Shown: positions 36,886-46,889, counted from the first letter of the stretch. The stretch: 64,000 nucleotides of DNA from Clostridiales bacterium VE202-21 (GCA_000509105.1 BAIF02000109.1:1-64000); one strand, 5' to 3'. Made by a program: numbers and translations. Notes: generated by a model from the letters alone, not told the origin.

Positions 36886-37590
36886 ATGCAAACATTTTTG
36901 GAAGATATCACACCATTTTACGGGACTCATGATAAAAATCCGGCGGGACAGACGCTGGAGGACTTTCTGGAGGACTATGATCCTTATAAATATGAAAAAC
37001 CAAGCTGTACGACGGATGCGGTTGTATTTTCTCACGACGGAGCGCTGTCGGAAACCCTCGAGGGGCTTAAGATCCTGATGGTGAAGCGCAGCAACCATCC
37101 CAGCATTGGTTTCTGGGCACTGCCCGGAGGTTTTATAGAGATGAAGGAAGATCTGGAGGATACGGCGAAAAGAGAGCTTATGGAGGAGACCGGTCTGAAA
37201 AATCCTGTCATGGAGCAGTTTGCTACGTTTGGGGACTATAACAGGGATCCGCGCACCAGAGTCATAACGACAGCCTACATGGCGATGGTGGATGAAAAAG
37301 ACGTCAATATAAAGGCCGGAGATGACGCGGCCGATGCGGCCTGGTGTAACGTGGAGATGGAACTGGCAGCAGAGAGCAATGAAAAAGAAGCAGTCAGAAG
37401 GACCTATATTCTGCATTTTGTGAATAAAGAGAAGTGTCTTGATACTAGGGCCGTGGTAGAACACACGCTGAGGCGGGGCCTGATCAGAGAAGAGCATTTT
37501 ACAGTCTCCGAGCAGGGGATGATCGCAGTGGACCACGCAGGAATCGTGGCCCAGGCCATGACGATTCTGCGTGGGAGGCTGAAGAAGTAA
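36886..37590 (+). CDS. NUDIX hydrolase
   Basis: This 234-residue protein has the NUDIX box (GGFIEMKEDLEDTAKRELMEETGL split over two helices, with REx2EE) at about residues 85-107 and preceding substrate strands. NUDIX enzymes hydrolyse nucleoside diphosphates linked to another group. The protein is longer than simple MutT types and has a C-terminal winged-helix-like extension, as in the ADP-ribose pyrophosphatase / NrtR-like group. No DNA-binding residues can be confirmed. I start at ATG 36886 after AGGAGGAGA. Confidence 0.9.
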   Translation: MQTFLEDITPFYGTHDKNPAGQTLEDFLEDYDPYKYEKPSCTTDAVVFSHDGALSETLEGLKILMVKRSNHPSIGFWALPGGFIEMKEDLEDTAKRELMEETGLKNPVMEQFATFGDYNRDPRTRVITTAYMAMVDEKDVNIKAGDDAADAAWCNVEMELAAESNEKEAVRRTYILHFVNKEKCLDTRAVVEHTLRRGLIREEHFTVSEQGMIAVDHAGIVAQAMTILRGRLKK

Positions 37591-37638
37591 CTATGCGCAG
37601 GATAAACGGTGCTGGCACTGTCAATATGCCGCGCCCTT

Positions 37639-39111
37639 TTACCTGGCGTTCCCCTTTTTCTTCCTTTTACCCGTAACAAACAGTATCATTGCGAGGAACG
37701 CTACCGCTATAATCATCCATATCACAAAGATAGCCGTGCTTTGTTTACTGAACATATCATAATAGCCTTTCAGGTATATAATGACTACGATCCAGGGAAG
37801 GACGTAGGTCATGTAGCCCCGGACTTTTTCAGGAAACTTCATTCCCTGGCCGCTGTTGGCCTCCTGAATGAAGTTTTTCCATCCCCAGCCGTTTTTATGG
37901 GTGCAGAAGAGCAGATAGACAACGGAACCCAGCGGCAGGATATTGTTTGATACAAGGAAGTCTTCCAAATCCATGATGTTTGTTCCGGTTCCAAGAGGCT
38001 GGAAGCCGGACCATACGCTGAATCCAAGGATACATGGAATGCTTAAGGCGGCAATCAGCAGGATATTGATCCCGACAGATTTTTTCCTGCTGAAATGAAA
38101 CAGATCCATTCCAAAGGACACGATATTTTCAAAAACGCCCACAATCGTAGAGAGTGCAGCACAAAACAGAAACAGGAAGAACAGGGATCCCCAAATCCTG
38201 CCTCCTGCCATCTGTGTAAAGATATTGGGCAGCGTGATGAAAACAAGTCCGGGACCTGCGGCTGGCTCTACATTGAACGCAAAGCAGGCCGGTATGACGA
38301 TGAGCCCGGCCATCAGAGCTACAAAAGTGTCCAGGATTACGATACTCAGCGATTCCCCTGTCAGAGAACGGGACTTGTCCAGGTAGCTGCCGAAGATAGC
38401 CATCCCGCCCATTCCGATACTTAGCGTGAAGAATGCCTGGCTCATGGCACCGAAAATAACATTTCCGATTCCATTTTCCACCATTTTATGAAAATCAGGC
38501 ACCAGATAGAAGCGAAGGCCTTCGCTGGAACCGCTCAGAGTAACAGAACGGACTGCGAGAACGACCATGATAGCCAGCAGGCAGATCATGGTTACCTTCA
38601 TAATCTTTTCCACGCCCTTTTGAAGTCCGATACTGCAGATTCCGAAAGCAATCAGTATGACAATTACGGTCCAGAGCATCAAAGTTCCCGGAGACGCGAG
38701 CATTTGGTCATAGTTGGCAGTCACCTGTTCCGATACGATACCGGAAAAATCACCTCTGGCCATACGGAAGCAGTAGTAGAGCATCCAGCCGCCCACCATA
38801 GAGTAAAACATGACAAGTATGTAATTGCCGGCGATCGCGAACCAGCGGGTAAAATGCCACCTTGTGCCGTCCGGTTCCAGGGCATTATAGGAAGTGGCGA
38901 TGCTCTTCTGGCTGGCTCTTCCAACACTGAATTCACACACTATAATAGGAAGACCCAGGATCGCCAGGAATATCAGATAGATCAGAATGAATGCCGCTCC
39001 CCCAAACTTACCGGACATGTACGGGAATTTCCATACGTTCCCCAGTCCGATGGCGCATCCAGCCGATACGAGAATAAAACCAAGACGGGACCCAAATTTT
39101 TCTCTTTTCAT
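37639..39111 (-). CDS. Neurotransmitter:sodium symporter (NSS/SLC6) family transporter
   Basis: This 490-residue protein has eleven to twelve transmembrane helices and the conserved NSS motif in helix 1 (GLGNVWKFPYMSGKFGG split over the unwound sodium site). Bacterial members such as LeuT and TnaT move amino acids with sodium. The start at 39111 (MKREKFG) follows GGGAGG by seven bases. It is a monocistronic gene. The substrate is not readable from sequence. A 66-bp perfect palindrome lies just upstream of its start. Confidence 0.94.
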   Translation of the reverse strand: MKREKFGSRLGFILVSAGCAIGLGNVWKFPYMSGKFGGAAFILIYLIFLAILGLPIIVCEFSVGRASQKSIATSYNALEPDGTRWHFTRWFAIAGNYILVMFYSMVGGWMLYYCFRMARGDFSGIVSEQVTANYDQMLASPGTLMLWTVIVILIAFGICSIGLQKGVEKIMKVTMICLLAIMVVLAVRSVTLSGSSEGLRFYLVPDFHKMVENGIGNVIFGAMSQAFFTLSIGMGGMAIFGSYLDKSRSLTGESLSIVILDTFVALMAGLIVIPACFAFNVEPAAGPGLVFITLPNIFTQMAGGRIWGSLFFLFLFCAALSTIVGVFENIVSFGMDLFHFSRKKSVGINILLIAALSIPCILGFSVWSGFQPLGTGTNIMDLEDFLVSNNILPLGSVVYLLFCTHKNGWGWKNFIQEANSGQGMKFPEKVRGYMTYVLPWIVVIIYLKGYYDMFSKQSTAIFVIWMIIAVAFLAMILFVTGKRKKKGNAR

Positions 39112-39132
39112 AAACAACCTCCCAAATTATCT

Positions 39133-39198
39133 GAAAAAGGAGTGCAAGGGGGTCAGACCCCTCTGCAGAGGGGTCTGACCCCCTTGCACTCCTTTTTC
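39133..39198. repeat. 66-bp perfect palindrome
   Basis: Bases 39133-39165 are the exact reverse complement of 39166-39198, 33 bases per arm with no loop, centred on CTCTGCAGAG. It includes GGGGGTCAGACCCC on both sides and a GAAAAAGG / CCTTTTTC outer edge. It lies between the divergent NSS transporter (-) and glnS (+) genes, so it is not a terminator for either. It resembles palindromic REP/BIME-type sequences rather than a protein-binding operator, though a cruciform or hairpin RNA could form. Confidence 0.9.
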
Positions 39199-39327
39199 GC
39201 TTTAAACCATAACAGTATATCATATTTTCATTGAAAGTGAAATGAAAATATTGGGCGGCAGTCCTTGTCGCGGTATACATTTTATGGTAAGATAATTGGC
39301 AGAATGTTACTACTTGAGGAGGAAACT

Positions 39328-40995
39328 ATGGAAAACGAGACAGTTTCAAAGAATTTTATTGAGCAGGAGATAGACAAGGATCTGGCCGAGGGTGTGTATG
39401 ACCATGTCTGTACGAGATTCCCGCCGGAGCCAAACGGTTACCTGCATATCGGACATGCCAAGTCTATTCTTTTAAATTACGGACTGGCGCAGGAATATGG
39501 CGGACAGTTCAATATGCGCTTTGACGACACAAACCCTACAAAGGAGAAGGTCGAATTTGTGGATTCTATCAAGGAAGATATTAAGTGGCTGGGGGCAGAC
39601 TGGAAGGATCATCTGTATTTTGCATCCGATTATTTTGAACAGATGTACGAGTATGCGGTAAAGCTGATTAAAAAAGGAAAGGCTTATGTCTGTGACCTGA
39701 CGCCGGAAGAGATCCGCGAATACAGGGGAACCCTGACCGAACCCGGTAAGGAAAGTCCTTACCGGAACCGTACGGTGGAGGAGAATCTGGAACTTTTCCA
39801 GAATATGAAGGACGGCATGTATGCGGATGGGGAGAAGGTCCTTCGTGCAAAGATCGATATGGCATCACCGAATATAAATATGAGAGACCCGATTATTTAC
39901 CGTGTTGCCCGTATGAGCCATCATAATACAGGAGATAAATGGTGTATTTATCCGATGTACGATTTTGCGCATCCTCTGGAAGATGCGATCGAGGGAATCA
40001 CACATTCTATCTGTACATTGGAGTTTGAAGATCACCGCCCGCTCTATGAATGGGTGGTAAAGGAATGTGAGTTTGAACAGCCCCCGAGACAGATTGAGTT
40101 TGCAAAGCTGTACCTTACAAATGTGGTGACCGGTAAGCGGTATATTAAGAAGCTTGTGGAGGACGGCATAGTAGATGGCTGGGATGATCCGCGTCTTGTG
40201 TCAATCGCAGCTCTGCGCAGAAGAGGATTTACACCGGAGTCCCTTAAGATGTTCATTGATATGTGCGGGGTATCCAAGAGCCAGAGTTCTGTGGATTATG
40301 CGATGCTGGAATACTGTATCCGTGAGGATCTAAAGATGAAAAGGCCGCGTATGATGGCTGTGCTGGATCCGATTAAGCTGATCATCGACAATTACCCGGA
40401 AGGACAGGTTGAATACCTGGACGTGGCAAATAATTTGGAAAACGAGGAGCTTGGAAGCAGGAAGGTTCCCTTCTGCAGAGAGCTTTATATTGAAAGAGAT
40501 GACTTTATGGAGGAACCTCCTAAGAAGTATTTCCGGCTGTTCCCGGGCAATGAAGTCCGCTTGATGCACGCTTATTTTGTAAAATGCGAGAGTTTTGTAA
40601 AGGATGAAAACGGAAATATTACGGAAATTCACTGCACCTATGACCCGGAGACAAAATGCGGAAGCGGCTTCACAGGCAGGAAGGTCAAGGGCACGATCCA
40701 CTGGGTTCCGGCTCCCTATGCCGTGAAAGCCGAAGTGAGGTTATATGAGAATCTGGTAGACGAGGAAAAGGGCGTTTATAATAAGGAAGATGGTTCACTG
40801 AATCTGAATCCGAATTCTCTCACTATCGTGAAAAACTGTTTTGTAGAACCAAGTTTTGAAGATGCTGCACCTTATGACAGCTTCCAGTTTGTCAGAAACG
40901 GGTATTACTGCATAGATGCAAAAGATTCCAAGCCGGAAGCTCTAGTCTTCAATCGTATAGTTTCACTGAAAAGTTCTTTTAGATTACCAAAATAA
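39328..40995 (+). CDS. glnS: Glutaminyl-tRNA synthetase
   Basis: This 555-residue class I enzyme charges tRNA-Gln directly. The HIGH signature ([15 protein letters not shown]), the NMRFDDTNP loop and the VSKSQSS motif equivalent to KMSKS are visible, and the C-terminal part is the anticodon-binding beta-barrel. The start at 39328 has GAGGAGG. Many Firmicutes have no GlnRS and use GatCAB, so GlnS is notable but well known in Clostridia. Confidence 0.97.
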   Translation: MENETVSKNFIEQEIDKDLAEGVYDHVCTRFPPEPNGYLHIGHAKSILLNYGLAQEYGGQFNMRFDDTNPTKEKVEFVDSIKEDIKWLGADWKDHLYFASDYFEQMYEYAVKLIKKGKAYVCDLTPEEIREYRGTLTEPGKESPYRNRTVEENLELFQNMKDGMYADGEKVLRAKIDMASPNINMRDPIIYRVARMSHHNTGDKWCIYPMYDFAHPLEDAIEGITHSICTLEFEDHRPLYEWVVKECEFEQPPRQIEFAKLYLTNVVTGKRYIKKLVEDGIVDGWDDPRLVSIAALRRRGFTPESLKMFIDMCGVSKSQSSVDYAMLEYCIREDLKMKRPRMMAVLDPIKLIIDNYPEGQVEYLDVANNLENEELGSRKVPFCRELYIERDDFMEEPPKKYFRLFPGNEVRLMHAYFVKCESFVKDENGNITEIHCTYDPETKCGSGFTGRKVKGTIHWVPAPYAVKAEVRLYENLVDEEKGVYNKEDGSLNLNPNSLTIVKNCFVEPSFEDAAPYDSFQFVRNGYYCIDAKDSKPEALVFNRIVSLKSSFRLPK

Positions 40996-41078
40996 ACAGG
41001 TAAGGGGCAGGTCTATTCATCAGACCTGTCCCTTTGGCAATTGGGATTTCCGGGAAGCCCCGGTGTTGGAGGCGTGAT

Positions 41079-42476
41079 ATGAACGAATTAACAATAAATC
41101 TTCAGAGTAAATCGAATATACCGCTGTACGAGCAGATTTACAGCTATATAAAAAAAGACATCCAGAGCGGCCGGATCCAAAGCGGGGAAAAGCTTCCGTC
41201 CACCCGTTCCCTGAGCCGTTATCTGGAAGTAAGCCGGAGCACGGTAGAACTGGCATACGAACAGCTTCTCTCAGAAGGGTATGTGGAATCGGAACCGTAC
41301 CGGGGCTTTTTTGTGGCGCAGATTGAGGAATTATATCAGTTGAAGCAGAGCCCAAAGAGGATCCCGGGAGGATCCGTACGTGAAGAAAAGCGGTATTCGT
41401 ATGACTTTACCCCAAACGGCGTTGATCTGAACAGCTTTCCTTATAATGCCTGGAGGAAGCTGTCCAGGGACTGCCTGATGGATGACCGGGCGGAGATGTT
41501 CCGTCTTGGTGAGCCGCAGGGGGAATATGGCCTTCGGGAAGCAATCTGTGACTATCTGCATCAGGCAAGGGGCGTGAACTGCCAGCCGGAGCAGATTATC
41601 GTAGGAGCAGGAAATGACTATCTGCTTATGCTTCTCACGACGGTCATTGGCCATGAACACAAGGTGGCGCTGGAAAATCCCACTTATAAGCAGGCATACC
41701 GGTTGTTTAAAAATCTTTCCTATGAGGTCTGTACAGTCGACATGGATTCCAGGGGAATGGACATCACAAAATTGACGGAATCTAACGCGGACATTGCTTT
41801 TGTCATGCCTTCCCATCAGTATCCCCTTGGAATCGTCATGCCGATCAAACGAAGGCTGGCACTTCTGAAATGGGCGAATGAGCAGGAGGGGCGCTATATC
41901 ATAGAGGACGATTATGACAGTGAATTCCGCTATAAAGGTAAGCCGATCCCGGCGCTGCAGGGATATGACAGCTGTGATAAGGTAATATATATGGGCACCT
42001 TTTCTAAATCCATTGCACCCGCAATCCGAATGAGCTACATGGTGCTTCCCAAATCCCTCCTGGTCCTGTATCAGGAAAAAAGCAGTTTTTTAAATTCTAC
42101 CGTTTCCAAGGTAGATCAGCTCATTCTTCAAAAATTTATCGAAGAGGGTTATTACGAGCGGCATCTGAATAAAACAAGGGCCTTGTATAAGAGCAGACAT
42201 GACACGCTTTTAGGATGCCTGAAAAGCCTCCAGGACCGCTGTGTAATCTCCGGGGAAAATGCCGGCGTGCACCTTCTGCTTCATTTTCATAATCATATGG
42301 CAGAAGATGAGCTGACAGCTCGGGCAGCTCAAAAGGGCGTCAGGGTTTACGGGCTGACGGAATATTATATAGAACCGCAGGTGGGAAAACAGGCGACCAT
42401 CCTGCTGGGCTATGCCAATATGAATGAGGAAAAGATACAGGAAGCGGTCAGGATACTGGATGAGGCATGGAAATAG
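41079..42476 (+). CDS. MocR-family GntR/aminotransferase-like regulator (PdxR type)
   Basis: This 465-residue protein has an N-terminal GntR winged helix (LPSTRSLSRYLEVSRSTVELAYEQL) and a fold type I aminotransferase-like domain from about residue 115 with the PLP lysine in GTFSKSIAPAIRMSY. PdxR-like members use PLP to control vitamin B6 synthesis genes. No pdxST genes are in the window, so the target is unclear. I start at ATG 41079 after GGAGG. It follows glnS by 83 bases with no clear terminator. Confidence 0.9.
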   Translation: MNELTINLQSKSNIPLYEQIYSYIKKDIQSGRIQSGEKLPSTRSLSRYLEVSRSTVELAYEQLLSEGYVESEPYRGFFVAQIEELYQLKQSPKRIPGGSVREEKRYSYDFTPNGVDLNSFPYNAWRKLSRDCLMDDRAEMFRLGEPQGEYGLREAICDYLHQARGVNCQPEQIIVGAGNDYLLMLLTTVIGHEHKVALENPTYKQAYRLFKNLSYEVCTVDMDSRGMDITKLTESNADIAFVMPSHQYPLGIVMPIKRRLALLKWANEQEGRYIIEDDYDSEFRYKGKPIPALQGYDSCDKVIYMGTFSKSIAPAIRMSYMVLPKSLLVLYQEKSSFLNSTVSKVDQLILQKFIEEGYYERHLNKTRALYKSRHDTLLGCLKSLQDRCVISGENAGVHLLLHFHNHMAEDELTARAAQKGVRVYGLTEYYIEPQVGKQATILLGYANMNEEKIQEAVRILDEAWK

Positions 42477-42481
42477 AAAAA

Positions 42482-42506
42482 GAACCTGCGACAATAGTCC
42501 AGGTTC
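42482..42506 (-). terminator. Terminator of the small membrane protein gene
   Basis: GAACCTG (42482-42488) pairs with CAGGTTC (42500-42506). On the minus strand it is followed by TTTTTC, 15 bases after the stop of the gene at 42522. Confidence 0.7.
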
Positions 42507-42521
42507 CGTGAGATATTAAAT

Positions 42522-42809
42522 CTATTTTTTTTCTTCGACAGGAGCTTCGGCAGATCCTTTTTCTTCCTTGTCAGTTCCTTCCGATTTATTGTCGGAAGCA
42601 GCATCAGATGTTCTGTTCAGCGGAACATATTCCCTGTCAGGAACGGGCTCCAGATCGCTGTCCAAGTCAAAATCATCCTCTTCTGTATCATCCTGGCTGT
42701 CATCACAGCTATCGTCACAGCATCTGCCCTTACAGAAATAAGCTATGATAAGGCCAATTGCAGAACCAATAGCTGCAAGACTTATGAACCATTTTAAAAA
42801 CTTTTTCAA
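42522..42809 (-). CDS. Small membrane-anchored acidic protein, function unknown
   Basis: I do not recognise a family. The 95-residue protein has a single hydrophobic segment at about 8-25, then a CKGRCCDDSCDD cluster of four cysteines, then an Asp/Glu-rich disordered tail with several Ser and Pro residues. It has GGAGAC-like sequence upstream. The architecture resembles the small YtxH-like proteins of Firmicutes but the cysteine cluster is distinctive. Confidence 0.7.
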   Translation of the reverse strand: MKKFLKWFISLAAIGSAIGLIIAYFCKGRCCDDSCDDSQDDTEEDDFDLDSDLEPVPDREYVPLNRTSDAASDNKSEGTDKEEKGSAEAPVEEKK

Positions 42810-42989
42810 TGTATAAGTCTCCTTTCTATGGGATAATAACTAAACTCATTTTCTATTGTAATACTTTTTGGACGCAATTACAACAATGTACTCAAAATTG
42901 TGCTCAAAAATAAACTGCAGGTTACTATTTGTCTGCAGAATGTGTTAAACTGTTAAAGTATAAGCTAATTGAGGAGTGTGTGAGGGATT

Positions 42990-44549
42990 ATGGAAAATAA
43001 AACTGCAGAAAAGGCGAAGAAAGGTGCGCTCAGTATTGTATTCAGCAGGACGGCGTTGATCCTGCTGCTCGTAGTGGTACAATTTTTACTGATGCTTGGG
43101 ATAGCAACGTATCTAAGAGATTATGTTGTATATGTATACAGCGCCATGAATATTCTGGGCGCCGTGATTGTTATATATATTATCAACCAGAGAGGTAATC
43201 CGGCATTCAATATGACCTGGGTGCTTTTGATCCTGATTTTTCCGGTATTCGGATGCCTGTTCTATCTTTATGTCAAGTCCCAGCTGGGTACCAGATATAT
43301 TGGAAAACGCCTCGGCAGGCTGAAACTGGATACGTGGCAGTATATGGAACAAAAACAGGAGATCATAGACGATCTGCGTCTGAGCAAGCCTGCCAACGCG
43401 AATCTGGCACACTACATGAAGCACCAGCTTGGGTTTCCTACATACAGAAATACAAAGGCAACTTATTTTGCATGCGGGGAAGAAAAGTTTACTGTTTTAT
43501 TAGAGCGTCTGGAGAAGGCGGAAAAATTCATCTTTTTGGAATACTTTATTGTAGAAGAGGGATATATGTGGGATTCTATACTCGATATTCTGAAGCGCAA
43601 AGTGCAGGAGGGCGTAGAAGTACGTTTCATGTATGACGGAATGTGCAGCATTTCCCTTCTTCCCTATAATTATCCTAAAACGATAAGAAAGTATGGTATC
43701 CAATGCAAGATGTTCAGCCCCATACGTCCGGTGCTGTCTACCACGCAGAATAACAGGGATCACCGGAAGATATGTGTTATAGATGGAAAAATTGGTTTTA
43801 CAGGAGGCATAAATCTGGGAGATGAGTATATCAACCGGAAAGTGCGTTTCGGGTATTGGAAGGACACTGCGGTCATGCTGGAGGGGGATGCAGTGCAGAG
43901 CCTGACCATGCTGTTTCTTCAGATGTGGAATGTGACCGAACTAAAGCCGGATCAGTATAAACGCTATGTAACACCCATGTCGGCCGAACTGCACCGCGAA
44001 CTTGGCTTCATGATTCCATACGGAGACAGTCCCTATGACAACGAAGATGTGGGGGAAGAAGTCTATTTCCATATTCTGAATCATGCTAAAAAATACGTCC
44101 ATATTATGACCCCATACCTGATTCTGGACAATGAAATGCTCGATACATTGACAAGAGCGGCCAAGAGCGGGATTGAGGTATGCATAATTATGCCGCATAT
44201 TCCTGACAAATGGTATGCCTTTGCAGTTGCCAAGACGTATTACCGGGAATTGATAGAAGCAGGCGTTCAAATCTATGAATTTACTCCCGGTTTTGTACAT
44301 GCAAAGATATTTGTCTCAGATAATGACACGGCAACCGTGGGGACCATCAACCTGGATTACCGGAGCCTGTATCTGCATTTTGAATGCGGCGTCTTTATTT
44401 ACAACAATCCGGTTGTCAGAGAGATAGAGTCAGATTTTCAGAAAACTCTGGAAAAATGCCAGAGAATTTCCATAGCGGACTTGAAAAAGATCAGCCCGCT
44501 TATGGCCATTTGCGGAAGAGTACTCCGGCTGATTGCGCCACTAATGTAA
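42990..44549 (+). CDS. cls: Cardiolipin synthase (phospholipase D superfamily)
   Basis: This 519-residue enzyme joins two phosphatidylglycerols to make cardiolipin. It has two N-terminal transmembrane helices (about 18-36 and 43-66), a third (about 72-92) and two HKD motifs: RDHRKICVIDGKIGFTGG at about 255 and FVHAKIFVSDNDTATVGT at about 435. Length and layout match Firmicutes Cls. It is monocistronic with a terminator at 44564-44605. Confidence 0.95.
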   Translation: MENKTAEKAKKGALSIVFSRTALILLLVVVQFLLMLGIATYLRDYVVYVYSAMNILGAVIVIYIINQRGNPAFNMTWVLLILIFPVFGCLFYLYVKSQLGTRYIGKRLGRLKLDTWQYMEQKQEIIDDLRLSKPANANLAHYMKHQLGFPTYRNTKATYFACGEEKFTVLLERLEKAEKFIFLEYFIVEEGYMWDSILDILKRKVQEGVEVRFMYDGMCSISLLPYNYPKTIRKYGIQCKMFSPIRPVLSTTQNNRDHRKICVIDGKIGFTGGINLGDEYINRKVRFGYWKDTAVMLEGDAVQSLTMLFLQMWNVTELKPDQYKRYVTPMSAELHRELGFMIPYGDSPYDNEDVGEEVYFHILNHAKKYVHIMTPYLILDNEMLDTLTRAAKSGIEVCIIMPHIPDKWYAFAVAKTYYRELIEAGVQIYEFTPGFVHAKIFVSDNDTATVGTINLDYRSLYLHFECGVFIYNNPVVREIESDFQKTLEKCQRISIADLKKISPLMAICGRVLRLIAPLM

Positions 44550-44563
44550 AGCATTACCTGAAC

Positions 44564-44605
44564 AAAAAGGGACAGACTCCTATGCAAATGGAGCTGTCCT
44601 TTTTT
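44564..44605 (+). terminator. Terminator of cls
   Basis: GGACAG (44570-44575) and CTCC (44577-44580) pair with GGAG (44590-44593) and CTGTCC (44594-44599), flanked by A and T runs. Confidence 0.9.
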
Positions 44606-44617
44606 GTAAAATAATAA

Positions 44618-44646
44618 TTTACATATTGGGAAAAATATAGTATAAT
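44618..44646 (+). promoter_or_regulatory. purA promoter
   Basis: TTTACA (44618-44623) and TATAAT (44641-44646) are separated by 17 bases, about 70 bases before the purA start codon. Confidence 0.75.
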
Positions 44647-44718
44647 TCATTAGGTGGTTCATTTATAAGAACTGCTAATGGTAACTTATAAGTAATAATA
44701 CACACAGGAGGGTTTGAC

Positions 44719-46008
44719 ATGGTAAAAGCAGTAGTAGGTGCTAACTGGGGTGATGAAGGAAAAGGCAAGATTACAGACATGCTTGGAAAAGAATCCGATA
44801 TCATTGTCCGTTTTCAGGGAGGAGCAAATGCAGGCCATACGATCATAAATGATTATGGGAAATTTGCACTGCATACGCTGCCATCCGGAGTATTTTATAA
44901 CCATACAACCAGTATCATCGGCAATGGTGTGGCACTGGATATTCCAGTACTGTTTAAGGAAATCCAGTCAATTGTAGACCAGGGGGTTCCGAAGCCTAAG
45001 ATTCTTGTCTCCGACAGAGCACAGATTATTATGTCCTATCACAAAAACTTCGATTCATATGAGGAGGAGAGGCTTGGCGGGAAATCGTTTGGCTCCACAA
45101 AGTCGGGGATTGCGCCGTTTTATTCTGACAAATATGCTAAAATCGGCTTTCAGGTAAGTGAGTTGTTTGATGATGAACTGCTCAGAGAGAAGGTTGAGCG
45201 TGTGGCGGAACAAAAGAATGTTCTGCTGGAGCACTTATACCACAAACCACAGATCAATCCTGCTGATATATATAAGGAACTGAAAGAATATAAAGAGATG
45301 ATTGAGCCTTATGTGTGCGATGTCTCTCTGTATCTTTACAACGCTATGAAAGATGGGAAAAATATACTGCTGGAAGGACAGCTGGGATCACTCAAAGATC
45401 CTGACCACGGCATCTACCCAATGGTTACTTCCTCTTCCACGCTGGCGGCGTTTGGCGCCATAGGGGCAGGTATTCCGCCCTATGAGATCAAACAGATTAT
45501 CACGGTATGTAAGGCTTATTCCAGCGCAGTCGGAGCGGGGGCATTTGTCAGCGAGATTTTTGGAGATGAGGCAGATGAGCTGAGACGGCGCGGCGGTGAC
45601 GGCGGTGAATACGGTGCAACCACAGGACGTCCGAGACGTATGGGCTGGTTCGACTGTGTTGCCTCCAAATATGGCTGCAGGCTGCAGGGAACAACAGATG
45701 TGGCCTTTACCGTACTGGATGTCCTGGGCTATCTGGATGAGATTCCAGTCTGTGTGGGGTACGAGATCAACGGTGAGGTTACAAAAGATTTTCCGGTAAC
45801 CCATCTGCTTGAAAAGGCAAAACCGGTGCTTAAGACACTGCCGGGATGGAAAACGGATATCCGCGGAATTAAGTTATATGAAGAACTTCCGGAAAATTGC
45901 CGAAATTATATTGAGTTTATTGAGAAAGAGATTGGCTATCCGATCACTCTGATCAGCAATGGGCCGGGCAGAGAAGACATCATTTACCGTAATATAATAT
46001 CAGAGTAG
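44719..46008 (+). CDS. purA: Adenylosuccinate synthetase
   Basis: PurA joins IMP and aspartate with GTP, the first step of AMP synthesis. The 429-residue protein has the P-loop GANWGDEGKGKITD (residues 5-18), GGANAGHT, the GTP-binding region and the C-terminal GVGYEI/TLPGWKTDI blocks. An AGGAGGG ribosome binding site precedes it. It is not clustered with purB. A strong terminator follows. Confidence 0.98.
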   Translation: MVKAVVGANWGDEGKGKITDMLGKESDIIVRFQGGANAGHTIINDYGKFALHTLPSGVFYNHTTSIIGNGVALDIPVLFKEIQSIVDQGVPKPKILVSDRAQIIMSYHKNFDSYEEERLGGKSFGSTKSGIAPFYSDKYAKIGFQVSELFDDELLREKVERVAEQKNVLLEHLYHKPQINPADIYKELKEYKEMIEPYVCDVSLYLYNAMKDGKNILLEGQLGSLKDPDHGIYPMVTSSSTLAAFGAIGAGIPPYEIKQIITVCKAYSSAVGAGAFVSEIFGDEADELRRRGGDGGEYGATTGRPRRMGWFDCVASKYGCRLQGTTDVAFTVLDVLGYLDEIPVCVGYEINGEVTKDFPVTHLLEKAKPVLKTLPGWKTDIRGIKLYEELPENCRNYIEFIEKEIGYPITLISNGPGREDIIYRNIISE

Positions 46009-46013
46009 CAGTG

Positions 46014-46050
46014 CAGCAGGATTTTATTTTTTAAAATCCTGCTGTATTTT
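46014..46050 (+). terminator. Terminator of purA
   Basis: CAGCAGGATTTT (46014-46025) pairs perfectly with AAAATCCTGCTG (46033-46044), followed by TATTTT. Confidence 0.88.
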
Positions 46051-46214
46051 ATGATATAGGTAATTCCTCTGGAATTTCCTATATCATAAAAACCCTCCGG
46101 GGGATGCACACGCTGCGATAAGGTATATAGCCGCAAAGCGGCATCGCGGCGGCGCCAAAGCGTGCAAGCCCCTCATGAGTGAGGGGGGGAGTTGAGGTGG
46201 GCTTGCCCACTTTG
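46047..46214 (+). repeat. Interspersed repeat family A, copy 1
   Basis: This roughly 165-bp element starts with a hairpin (ATGATATAGG/CCTATATCAT plus AATTCC/GGAATT, 46051-46087) and continues through CCGCAAAGCGG, CATCGCGGCGGCGCCAAAG, CCCCTCATGAGTGAGGGG to CTTGCCCACTTTG. It is about 85% identical by eye to 56731-56891 and shares its ends with 12522-12610. It has no reading frame of note. Confidence 0.85.
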
Positions 46215-46498
46215 TTCTAGTCAGGCAGATTCCGCAGAAGACCGTTATATCGAAAATTAACTGCATAGTTGTACAATTTCTTATAAGAATTAGATAATAA
46301 AATCTTTATATTTCTGCCATAACTCTGTCACATTTACACAGTAGAATATACATATGCCAAAAGGGGTGATGTATACCGGTAAAGCAGCCGCAGAAATTCG
46401 TTCTGAAGCAAGCCCCTGGATTACATTATTTGGCATATTTACGGGTGAGTATACATATAATAATAAGGCTGAGGCTTATAAGAAAAGGAGGTATTTTT
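46215..46498. other. Intergenic region, no firm gene
   Basis: I see no certain gene. A 54-codon frame from ATG 46354 to about 46518 exists but has no ribosome binding site and overlaps the better supported gene at 46499 in a different frame. AT-rich sequence at 46270-46350 probably contains the promoter of the next gene. Confidence 0.5.
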
Positions 46499-46660
46499 AT
46501 GCGTCAGAGCAACAATGAAAGAACTCAAGAGATAATTTCGATGGAAGAATACCTGGAGAGAAGACAAGAAAAAAGAAGAACAGAATTCATGAAAGAACCA
46601 CAAAAAAGAAGAGCAGCAGAATGGAGCGCTGCCCTGGAAATTGCAACATTATTCGTGTAG
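46499..46660 (+). CDS. Small hypothetical protein
   Basis: I do not recognise a family. The 53-residue protein is highly charged and helical (EEYLERRQEKRRTEFMKE), with no membrane segment. The reason to call it is the perfect AAAGGAGG at 46485-46492, seven bases before ATG 46499. An in-frame upstream extension has no ribosome binding site. Confidence 0.6.
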   Translation: MRQSNNERTQEIISMEEYLERRQEKRRTEFMKEPQKRRAAEWSAALEIATLFV

Positions 46661-46664
46661 AGGG

Positions 46665-46889
46665 CTATTGATCCTCATCTGAGTCATCCGGTTTTTTCTT
46701 TTGGGATAAACGATAAACTAAAGTGTAGGCATACAGCAGAACAGGCAGTAATATCGTAGCAGCAATGGAAGCTTTCAGCAGGCCCGAGGATGCGGAACGG
46801 TCAACAAAAGCAAAAATCAAAGTACTGCCATACAGACATAGGAGAAGAACGGCACCGATCAGTGCTAAAATACGTTTCGATTTTTTCAT
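46665..46889 (-). CDS. Small membrane protein, function unknown
   Basis: This 74-residue protein has two transmembrane helices (about 7-29 and 38-60) and a charged C-terminus (KKKPDDSDEDQ). AGAAAGGA lies before the start. It is convergent with the previous small gene, the stops being four bases apart. No family was recognised. Confidence 0.65.
   Translation of the reverse strand: MKKSKRILALIGAVLLLCLYGSTLIFAFVDRSASSGLLKASIAATILLPVLLYAYTLVYRLSQKKKPDDSDEDQ

Noticed and set aside
39133..39198. Palindrome as a terminator of the NSS or glnS gene
   Set aside because: Both flanking genes start, not end, beside it.
38488..39234. Plus-strand 248-residue frame opposite the NSS transporter
   Set aside because: It is antisense to a clear transporter gene and its product has no family features; its end runs into the palindrome.
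46354..46518. 54-codon frame before the small hypothetical gene
   Set aside because: It has no ribosome binding site and overlaps the better supported gene at 46499 in a different frame.
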